64,000 nucleotides of DNA from Pseudomonas sp. P818 (GTDB taxonomy: Bacteria; Pseudomonadota; Gammaproteobacteria; Pseudomonadales; Pseudomonadaceae): positions 180,011-244,010 of the forward strand of contig NZ_ATKM01000013.1 of assembly GCF_000418555.1 (NCBI RefSeq). The letters run 5' to 3'. A program made the translations under genes and the position numbers. Each line of letters starts with the position of its first letter. Position 1 is the first letter of the stretch. Shown piece after piece: positions 57,808 through 64,000 of this stretch. A model generated the notes under the pieces. It saw only the letters and a list, made by a program, of their open reading frames with translations. It was not told the origin of the DNA and made no database searches.

Positions 57808-58259
57808 TGGCCGCCGATTCGCTGCACGTTGCCGTGCCTCTCATCGTGCCATCGAGCATGTCGTTCCAGTGGCTGCTGCCGTGTCGTCGCGCGTGCAGCG
57901 CGGGCGCATTCGCGCCGCGCCTCGCGCAACATCCGGCGCAGCCATCCAGCGTGCAGGCGTCTTGCCTCGAACGCGCCCGGCCTGCGGCCATTGGCGCGTT
58001 CGCCGGCGCGCTGGCTGCAAGCAGCGCAGCGCCGCCGGGCCGCCGACGCCCGGAGCGACAGCGAGGGGCAAAGGCGGAAGGCAAGACAAAAGGACGCGGC
58101 ACCGGGCCGCGTCGAAAGCCTGTCTGCACATGGGGGTGGCGCGGCACGGAGCGGCTTCGCCGCCGTGCCGCGTGGGGCGCGAAGGTCGCGCCAATGCAGG
58201 CATGTCCGCGTACTTCGCACGACAGGACACGCCAGAGCTTGCAGGGGGAGCGGCCATGA
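57804..58259 (+). CDS. Basic hypothetical protein between traF and the relaxase
   Basis: This frame of 151 codons is bracketed by ATGA overlaps on both sides: its ATG lies in the stop of traF and its TGA in the start of the relaxase. That is the pattern of a translated, coupled gene. The product is very rich in Arg, Ala, Pro and Gly, with no recognisable domain. It could be a true but fast-evolving protein or merely an open frame that carries ribosomes across to the relaxase. Another frame is also open here, so the evidence is the overlaps only. Confidence 0.45.
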   Translation: MMAADSLHVAVPLIVPSSMSFQWLLPCRRACSAGAFAPRLAQHPAQPSSVQASCLERARPAAIGAFAGALAASSAAPPGRRRPERQRGAKAEGKTKGRGTGPRRKPVCTWGWRGTERLRRRAAWGAKVAPMQACPRTSHDRTRQSLQGERP

Positions 58260-60250
58260 CCGACCGCCGCGACGACGACTTCCGCGTGCGCCCCAGCGCC
58301 CCGAAGAACCGGGGCAAGGGTCAGGGCCAGAGCTTCGTTTCCAAGGTGCTCAAGCAGGCGGGAAAGGCCAGCAGCGGCAAGTCGGCGGTGCGCCGTCCTG
58401 CCACTGGCGGCACCGGCCAGCGGCCCGGCTCGCGCCTGGGACGCGGCCATACGGCGGCGCGCTTCGCCGGGGCGAAGCTATCGCCCATGTCGCGGCGCGT
58501 GACCATCAAGACCTTGCTGGTCAATCACCAACGAGCCAGCCCGCAATCGCTCGCCAAGCACCTGCGCTACATCGAGCGCGACGGCGCGGGCCGTGATGGC
58601 GAACCGGGCCGGGCCTATGGGCCGCAGGCCGACGAAGCCGACCTGGACGCCTTCAAGGAACGCTGCGCCGATGACCGGCACCATTTCCGCTTCATCGTCT
58701 CACCGGAAGACGGTGCGGAGCTGGACGACCTGCGCACCTACACCCGGCATCTGGTGAACCGCATGGAAGCAGACCTGGGAACCCGGCTCGATTGGATCGC
58801 GGTCGATCACTGGAACACGGACAACCCGCACACGCACCTGATCGTGCGCGGGCGCGACGACACCGGCAAAGACCTCATCATCGCGGGCGACTACATTGCC
58901 CACGGCTTCCGCCACCGGGCCGCCGAGCTGGCGACGGAATGGCTGGGGCCGCGCACCGAGTTGGAGATACAGCAGACCTTGCAACGCGAGGTGGAACAGG
59001 AGCAGTGGACGAGTCTCGACCGCACGCTGCAACGCGAGGCCGGCAAGGATGGCCGGGTGCAGATCGAACGGTTCAACGTACCGACGTTGCAGCGTCAGCG
59101 CCTGCTGCTGATCGGCCGACTGCAATGCTTACAACGGCTGGGCCTGGCCGACGAAGTGCAGCCCGGCGCCTGGGCCATCCATGCCGACGCCGAGAAGACC
59201 TTGCGTGCCCTGGGCGAGCGTGGCGACATCATCAGAACGATGCAGCGGGCCATGAGCGGCCAGCCGCGCGAGCTGGCGGTGTTCGAGCCGGGCCAGAATG
59301 ACGATGGAAGTGGCCGCAGCATCCTCGGCCGCGTGGCGGCGAAGGGCCTGGCCGACGAGTTGCGCGACCGGGGCTATCTGGTCATCGACGGCGTGGACGG
59401 CAAGGCCCACTATGTCGGGCTCAATGCCCGCGACGAGCTGGCGAACTACCCCACGGGTGCGGTGGTGGAAGTGAAGGGTTCAGCCGACGTGCGCGCCGCC
59501 GACAAGAACATTGCCGCGCTGGCGAGCGATGGTCTGTATCGCGCCGATCATCACCTGGCCATCGAACAGGGCCGGGCCAAGCCCGGACGCGACCCGCAGG
59601 AAGTCGTCGCAGCCCACGTCCGGCGGCTGGAAGCCCTGCGCCGGGCCGGCATCGTGGAGCGCGTGGCCGAAGGGCTATGGAAGGTGCCGGACGACCTGGC
59701 CGAGCGTGGCCGCCAGTACGACGCGCAGCGCCTGGGTGGCGTGGCGGTGGAGCTGAAATCGCACCTGCCCATCGAGCGGCAGGCCCGCGTCATCGGCGCG
59801 ACCTGGCTTGACCAGCAATTGATCGGCGGCAGCCGAGAGCTGGGCGACCTGGGCTTTGGTGGCGACGCCAAGCAGGCCATGCAGCAGCGCACCGACTTCC
59901 TGGCCGAACAGGGGCTGGCGGAGAAGCGCGGCCAGCGCGTGATCCTGGCCCGCAATCTGCTGGCGACACTGCGCAATCGGGAACTGACGCAAGCCGCGAG
60001 GGACATTGTCGCCGAGACCGGCCTGGAGCATCAGCCAGTAGCCGACGGGCAGCGAGTGGCTGGTATTTACCGGCGCTCTGTCATGCTTGCCAGCGGGCGT
60101 TATGCGATGCTCGATGACGGCAAAGGGTTCAGCCTCGTGCCGTGGAAGCCGATCATCGAACAGCGGCTTGGTCAGCAGCTCGCTGCGACGGTGCGCGGTG
60201 GCGGAGTATCTTGGGAGATCGGCCGGCAACGTGGGCCAACTGTTGGTTGA
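58256..60250 (+). CDS. rlxS: RlxS-type relaxase with DUF3363 domain
   Basis: This 664-residue relaxase belongs to the VirD2-like class of Tn4371-type ICEs. A basic N-terminal region (residues 1-80) is followed by the relaxase domain. Candidate catalytic Tyr105 lies in KHLRYIERDG, and the HUH-type metal motif DHWNTDNPHTHL carries His185, His192 and His194. The C-terminal half matches DUF3363 (RDRGYLVIDGVDGKAHYVGLN ... MLDDGKGFSLVPWKP ... SWEIGRQRGP). It should nick at the element's oriT and stay attached to the transferred strand. No traG/trb genes follow in this window. The ATG at 58256 overlaps the upstream frame. Confidence 0.9.
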   Translation: MTDRRDDDFRVRPSAPKNRGKGQGQSFVSKVLKQAGKASSGKSAVRRPATGGTGQRPGSRLGRGHTAARFAGAKLSPMSRRVTIKTLLVNHQRASPQSLAKHLRYIERDGAGRDGEPGRAYGPQADEADLDAFKERCADDRHHFRFIVSPEDGAELDDLRTYTRHLVNRMEADLGTRLDWIAVDHWNTDNPHTHLIVRGRDDTGKDLIIAGDYIAHGFRHRAAELATEWLGPRTELEIQQTLQREVEQEQWTSLDRTLQREAGKDGRVQIERFNVPTLQRQRLLLIGRLQCLQRLGLADEVQPGAWAIHADAEKTLRALGERGDIIRTMQRAMSGQPRELAVFEPGQNDDGSGRSILGRVAAKGLADELRDRGYLVIDGVDGKAHYVGLNARDELANYPTGAVVEVKGSADVRAADKNIAALASDGLYRADHHLAIEQGRAKPGRDPQEVVAAHVRRLEALRRAGIVERVAEGLWKVPDDLAERGRQYDAQRLGGVAVELKSHLPIERQARVIGATWLDQQLIGGSRELGDLGFGGDAKQAMQQRTDFLAEQGLAEKRGQRVILARNLLATLRNRELTQAARDIVAETGLEHQPVADGQRVAGIYRRSVMLASGRYAMLDDGKGFSLVPWKPIIEQRLGQQLAATVRGGGVSWEIGRQRGPTVG

Positions 60251-60296
60251 AACGGCGTGAATTCAAGCGAGCGATCACACCTTTTTCCGCTTCCGC

Positions 60297-61022
60297 TCAT
60301 CCGTTGAGGGAGAGGATCATTCCTGCCGCCCCGGCGACGAGAACCACATCAATGAGAAGCTCGAACGTGTGCAACTGGAGTCGCTGGACGAGACGTTTCG
60401 CAATCATGGAACCGGCAAGCAACGCGATGCCGATGGCAAGTCCACGTGTGATGACGGGCGGTGCAAGTACGCCCGACACTCCGAACGTACCCAGCTTGCC
60501 TGCGTAGAGCAGGATAGCGCTTGCCGCCTCCGATCCGAGAAACGCGCCACCACTCATTCCGTACCCGGTGAATACCGGCACGCTGAGCGGCCCGGTGGAC
60601 AGCACGAATCCGGTCAGGAAGCCGACAATCGCCCCGGCAAAACTCATGTGCCAGAGGTTCAGATGGAGGTTCGATCGTCTGATGAGGCGACGCAGCGGGA
60701 TCATCGCAAGGAAGAAAGCTGCCAGGAACACGTCCACAGTGGCAGGAGAGATCGTCAGCAGCGTGTGCGCCCCGAGCACAGCCGCAGGAACTCCCGCCAA
60801 CGAATAGGCAAACACCGGCCGCCAACGGATCTCGTGCCACCAGGCAATCACCCGTCCGATGTTGCCGAACAAGGACGCAATCGCCATCACAGGTACCGCG
60901 ATCCGCGGCCCGTACAGCGTGACGAGGACGGGCAGCATGATGAGCGACGAGCCGGTGCCGACGATGCCGCTGAGCACGCCGGCACCGAGGGCGAGAAAGA
61001 AGAGAAGTAACAGCGCGATCAT
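60297..61022 (-). CDS. TauE/SafE-family membrane permease
   Basis: This protein of about 241 residues has seven or eight membrane segments and the TauE/SafE pattern: GIVGTGSSLIMLPVLVTLYGP near the N-terminus and GFLTGFVLSTGPLSVPVFTGYGMSGGAFLGSEAASA in the second half. Members export sulfite, sulfonates or other small organic anions; the substrate here is unknown. The ATG at 61022 is listed, and a TTG at 61037 that overlaps the stop of the upstream reductase gene would add five residues. It forms a two-gene operon with the ketopantoate-reductase-like gene, which suggests linked handling of one metabolite. Confidence 0.85.
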   Translation of the reverse strand: MIALLLLFFLALGAGVLSGIVGTGSSLIMLPVLVTLYGPRIAVPVMAIASLFGNIGRVIAWWHEIRWRPVFAYSLAGVPAAVLGAHTLLTISPATVDVFLAAFFLAMIPLRRLIRRSNLHLNLWHMSFAGAIVGFLTGFVLSTGPLSVPVFTGYGMSGGAFLGSEAASAILLYAGKLGTFGVSGVLAPPVITRGLAIGIALLAGSMIAKRLVQRLQLHTFELLIDVVLVAGAAGMILSLNG

Positions 61023-61033
61023 CGACTCTAGGG

Positions 61034-61930
61034 TCAACCGGGGCCGTCACTCGCAGCCGCAAGAAGCGGCACCAGGATGTCGCTGATCGGGGTCGGAATG
61101 CCGTGAACCTGGCCGCGACGCGCAATGACGCCGTTGCGGATATCCCATTCGAGCGGTCGGCCAGCTTCTCGATCCGTGAGGATGGAGGTGCTCATGTCTG
61201 TGGGCGCCGCCTGGAACTTGTCGAGGATCTCTTGCGGCACTTCGTCGCCGAGTTCAGCGCCCTCGGCACGTGCCACGGCCAGGCATTCCTGCAAATAAGC
61301 CAGCGTAAGTCTGGCGATATCAGCGCGACCGAACATGCCTGAGCGGCGATGCGTGAGTGCCATGAGGCCAGCCACCGCGTTCTGCATCAGCTTGCGCCAA
61401 GCCAGTGAGCTGAAGTTCGCGGCCAAATCTACGGCGCACCGTGTGCCTTGCAGCGCCGCGGCCACTACGCGGGAAGCGGACGTGTCCGGCAGGCTGAGGC
61501 GCGCTTCGCCACGCAAGCGTACCGAGCCGTCGGATTGCGCCTGCGCAGGGAACCACACGACGGCAGGAACGATTTGCCCATGTGGCGAGTGCGGGCGAAC
61601 CCTGTCCACCTGTTCGATCCCGTTCTGCAAGACGCACACCACTGTTTCTGGGCCGGCCAACACCGCGAGCCATTCTGCTGCCGCCTCGATTTGCGTTGCC
61701 TTGACAGCCAAAAAGACAAGATCAGCCGTGCGAGCGATTTGTGTCGGATTCGTCCGAACCGGACCAGGTACGGTGATGAAGCGGTCGCCATCTTGCAGGG
61801 TCAGGTGATCGCGGGGGCGACGTCCACACAGCAATGGCGTGCGGCCGACCTCGTGTAGCGCCACCGCGATCGTGGTGCCAATGGCACCGGGACCGACGAC
61901 AGCGACGCCAGGGTTGATTTCAGGATTCAT
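61034..61930 (-). CDS. 2-dehydropantoate 2-reductase-like oxidoreductase
   Basis: This 298-residue enzyme has an N-terminal NADPH-binding Rossmann motif (VVGPGAIGTTIA, residues 11-22), CVLQNGIEQ and a C-terminal ApbA_C domain. That domain holds the family's catalytic-region WRKLMQNAVAGLMALT and PTDMSTSILTDREAGRPLEWD. The protein belongs to the ketopantoate reductase family, many of whose members act on other 2-oxo acids or alcohols. The pairing with a TauE/SafE permease and an RpiR regulator suggests a catabolic role, not pantothenate synthesis. A strong AGGAGG site supports the ATG at 61930. The short divergent spacer to rpiR contains two palindromes. Confidence 0.87.
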   Translation of the reverse strand: MNPEINPGVAVVGPGAIGTTIAVALHEVGRTPLLCGRRPRDHLTLQDGDRFITVPGPVRTNPTQIARTADLVFLAVKATQIEAAAEWLAVLAGPETVVCVLQNGIEQVDRVRPHSPHGQIVPAVVWFPAQAQSDGSVRLRGEARLSLPDTSASRVVAAALQGTRCAVDLAANFSSLAWRKLMQNAVAGLMALTHRRSGMFGRADIARLTLAYLQECLAVARAEGAELGDEVPQEILDKFQAAPTDMSTSILTDREAGRPLEWDIRNGVIARRGQVHGIPTPISDILVPLLAAASDGPG

Positions 61931-61958
61931 GAAAGCGGCCTCCTTTAGCGGCATCTGT

Positions 61959-62003
61959 CCGCGTGATGGTTGTGCCCTTCACGCGGTGCAGGTAATATAT
62001 TAC
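61959..62003. promoter_or_regulatory. Divergent operator region between the reductase and RpiR genes
   Basis: The region has two palindromes. CCGCGTGA (61959-61966) pairs with TCACGCGG (61979-61986); the half-sites are 20 bp apart, two helical turns. The second is GTAATATATTAC (61992-62003), a perfect 12-bp palindrome directly in front of the RpiR ATG. The second resembles operators of RpiR-type regulators such as HexR and suggests autoregulation. Confidence 0.65.
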
Positions 62004-62005
62004 AC

Positions 62006-62890
62006 ATGAAAAAAGAACTTGGTAATAGCGTTTCAGAGGGCGAGCAACGGTTGCAGCAATGGATCGGCAGCATTCAAGCCCGAAGCGGCGACCTCGCCGC
62101 AAGCGAGGCCAAAGTTGTCGATCTCCTGCTCACCGACCCTTTGTTTGTCGGAGCAAGCACGACGGCCCAGGTTGCCGCCCGTGCCGGCGTTTCTCCGCCG
62201 ACGGTGATTCGCGCCGCGCGTGCGCTCGGGTTCGGCGGATTCACCGAACTCAAGATCGAGATCGCGCGTGCTCGCGGCACAGCCCGGTTCTTCGCGCCTC
62301 CTGAAGCACTCGCCGCGGATGCGACGTCGGCCTCAGTGCTGGAAACATCCATTCGTGCGGGTACCGATGCACTGACCGCGCTCGGTGGGGCCATCGAACT
62401 CTCTGCGCTGGATAAGGCTGTCGGCTTGATCCAGCGCGCGCGCCAGGTGTTTGCGTTCGGTGCTGGACCGTCCTCCACGGTTGCCGCCGATGCAGTCTTC
62501 CGTCTGCGTACGATCGGCGTGATGACCGTGGGCATCACGGATCATTTGTCGGCCATGATCGCGGCACGGCTCCTGGGCGCAGAAGACGTCGTCATCGCGG
62601 TCAGCTCGACCGGCCGCACATCTTCAACGCTAGCCGTCGCGGATGCGGCCTCCTCGGCTGGCGCCTCGCTGATCGCCGTCACCAATCAGTACGACACGCC
62701 CCTGGCGACCCTCGCCGACGTCGCGCTCGTCGTCGGCGGCGTACCGCTACCGGCACAGATGGCCGCTGCGGGAAGTCGATTGGCTCAGCTCGTCGTTATC
62801 GATGCGCTGGTCGCATCCCTGGCGCTGCGCGATCAAGAGCGGACCCGCTTGGCGGAGCGGGCGGGCATCGATCTGCCCGACATTTCCTGA
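62006..62890 (+). CDS. MurR/RpiR-family transcriptional regulator
   Basis: This 294-residue regulator has the two standard domains. An N-terminal HTH_6 domain (about residues 20-95, STTAQVAARAGVSPPTVIRAARALGFGGFTELK) is followed by a C-terminal sugar-isomerase (SIS) domain (about 130-270, with VFAFGAGPSSTVAADAVFRL and VIAVSSTGRTSSTLAVADAA). SIS domains bind phosphorylated sugars or related metabolites as effectors. Divergent to the reductase/permease operon and overlapping the start of the EamA transporter gene, it probably controls both directions. A palindrome right before its ATG supports autoregulation. Confidence 0.9.
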   Translation: MKKELGNSVSEGEQRLQQWIGSIQARSGDLAASEAKVVDLLLTDPLFVGASTTAQVAARAGVSPPTVIRAARALGFGGFTELKIEIARARGTARFFAPPEALAADATSASVLETSIRAGTDALTALGGAIELSALDKAVGLIQRARQVFAFGAGPSSTVAADAVFRLRTIGVMTVGITDHLSAMIAARLLGAEDVVIAVSSTGRTSSTLAVADAASSAGASLIAVTNQYDTPLATLADVALVVGGVPLPAQMAAAGSRLAQLVVIDALVASLALRDQERTRLAERAGIDLPDIS

Positions 62891-63791
62891 TGCAGCCCGG
62901 CACCATCGCAATGGTTCTCGCCGCAGCGGTGCGTATAGCAGCCCATGCGGTGTGGAACCTGGCCTCGAAGTACAAGCGGGGCGACACTTTACTGTTCGTC
63001 TGGGCGTATAGCTGTGCTTCGACGCTTCTGTGGGTCCCGATCGGTCTCGTTCTTATGGTTCAGGACCAAGGGGCGATAGATTGGCGGCTCGGGGTGGGAG
63101 CGGCTGTTTCGGCGGCATTGCACATTGCGTACTCCCTGACCTTGCAGGTTGGCTACGATCGTGCCGAACTCGGGGTGGTTTACCCGATCGCCCGTGGCAC
63201 AGGGCCGGTGCTGACGATGCTGTTTGCGATTCTTATTTTGGGGGAGCGGCTCTCCGTCGTTCCCTGACCTTGCAGGTTCCCGATCGCCCGTGTGCGCTTT
63301 TAGGGGCGCTCCTCGTCGTCTCAGGCATTCTTGTCGTTACCGGCAACCCGTTTAGAAGCGGAACCCGCCGCCCACTCCAGGGAATGTTTTGGGGAGGTGC
63401 TACGGGGGCCACCATTGCAAGCTATACCGTCTGGGACAGCTACGCGGTCACGTCGCTGCATTTGGCGCCCGTGAGCTACTACGCTGGCACACTGTTTCTG
63501 CAAACCCTGATCCTGACGCCAAGCGCACTGCGGCGACGGCATCACATTCACACAGTTATCCGTGCTGATGCCGTACCTATCCTCATCGTGGCCGCATTCT
63601 CCCCACTGGCCTACATCCTCGTGCTCACCGCCATGCTGACGGCACCGCTCGCGCTCGTCGCCCCTCTGCGTGAGTCGTCGATCATCATCGGCTCTCTCTT
63701 CGCGTACAGACTCTTTCGTGAGGGTCATCTCGCGCGCCGCGTGGTTGGGGCGGCAATCGTTCTGGCAGGGATCGCGGCGATTAGTTCTTGA
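62890..63791 (+). pseudogene. EamA-family transporter gene broken by a 32-bp insertion
   Basis: The first 117 codons encode an EamA (DMT superfamily) transporter with membrane helices and the conserved GVVYPIARGTGPVLTMLFAILILGERLS. The frame then hits a stop at about 63265, and the rest of the protein (ALLGALLVVSGILVVTGNPF ... AIVLAGIAAISS) lies in another frame. Removing exactly 63261-63292 joins GERLSVV to ALLGALLVVSG in frame and restores a 289-residue, ten-helix protein of normal length. The 32 bases are copied from two places in the same gene (63133-63150 and 63183-63196). The gene is therefore a recent pseudogene, or the sequence has a local error. It is coupled to rpiR by TGATG. Confidence 0.88.
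63261..63292 (+). repeat. Templated 32-bp insertion inside the EamA gene
   Basis: Bases 63261-63278 repeat 63133-63150 exactly (18 bp, TCCCTGACCTTGCAGGTT). Bases 63279-63292 repeat 63183-63196 exactly (14 bp, CCCGATCGCCCGTG). The two source pieces are 32 bp apart in the gene but joined here. Confidence 0.9.
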
Positions 63792-63835
63792 TGTTTGACG
63801 GCAGCGCACCTACTGCGACTTGGGCCGATGGCTAT

Positions 63836-64000
63836 TCAGGCCTTGAATCCAACCGCCGTGAAAGCATGCCGCGTGATCGCCTCCAGCGTGCGCCGGCTGG
63901 GCCGGGTCTTGGCCAGGACATTGAGTCCTTGCGTCGTGCACACGAGGAATGCGGCCGCTTCGGCCGCATCGACGTCCCGCGATAGTTCTCCCGCTTGCTT
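63836..64000 (-). CDS. TetR-family regulator, C-terminal end (cut by the window edge)
   Basis: The last 54 residues of a protein on the minus strand are visible, reading KQAGELSRDVDAAEAAAFL, then VCTTQGLNVLAKTRPSRRTLEAITRHAFTAVGFKA and stop. This is the usual C-terminal helix pair of TetR-type ligand-binding domains (QGL-x-VLAK-x-RPSR-x-LE-x-I). The DNA-binding domain lies beyond 64000. The stop is at 63836-63838. It converges with the broken EamA gene, and I see no clear terminator in the 44-base gap. Confidence 0.72.
   Translation of the reverse strand, partial: KQAGELSRDVDAAEAAAFLVCTTQGLNVLAKTRPSRRTLEAITRHAFTAVGFKA

Overview
The window is high-GC DNA from a member of the Pseudomonadota, probably a beta- or gammaproteobacterium of the Pseudomonas, Achromobacter, Bordetella or Stenotrophomonas type. 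That placement rests on the kinds of mobile-element families present; no ribosomal RNA, tRNA or housekeeping marker fixes it. Nearly everything visible is accessory DNA, and two integrative conjugative element (ICE) backbones of different lineages lie side by side.

Region A (1-25.8 kb) is the conjugation core of a PFGI-1/ICEclc-class ICE. It contains the end of an SNF2-type helicase, a PilL-like lipoprotein, and a long chain of overlapping genes for the GI-type type IV secretion system. These are the TraD coupling protein, small membrane subunits, TraE-, TraK-, TraB- and TraV-like parts, the TraC ATPase, a DsbA-like protein, a RadC-like protein and the TraU/TraH/TraG-like block. A DUF3742 gene, a RES-type toxin/antitoxin pair and a MobH (HD-domain) relaxase follow.

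Region B (25.9-31.8 kb) is a minus-strand cargo block. It holds RarA, a sodium/proton antiporter fused to a DsbA-like domain, and a UvrA-like ABC protein. The last two start from nearly identical copies of one leader sequence.

Region C (32.1-60.3 kb) is a second element resembling the Tn4371-like ICE family. A tyrosine recombinase lies at one end. The backbone is DUF932, ParB, DUF736, XRE, DUF2958, DUF2285, AlpA-like, RepA, iterons, ParA, DUF2840, TraF and an RlxS-type relaxase. Between integrase and backbone lies an 11-kb minus-strand defence island that reads as one transcription unit. It runs IetA-like AAA ATPase, IetS-like subtilase, sigma-factor-like protein, small HTH-like protein, an IrrE-UvrD-nuclease fusion, a multi-ubiquitin/E2 fusion, a JAB/E1 fusion and a DUF6527 protein. 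This island is the most interesting part of the window: a bacterial ubiquitin-like conjugation/deconjugation operon next to IetAS and a helicase/protease module. A DUF4917 gene and an IS5-family element with intact ends lie inside the backbone.

Region D (60.3-64 kb) is metabolic cargo. It includes a TauE/SafE permease and a ketopantoate-reductase-like enzyme on the minus strand. On the plus strand are a divergent RpiR regulator and an EamA transporter gene broken by an exact 32-bp insertion copied from the same gene. The end of a TetR regulator is cut by the window edge.
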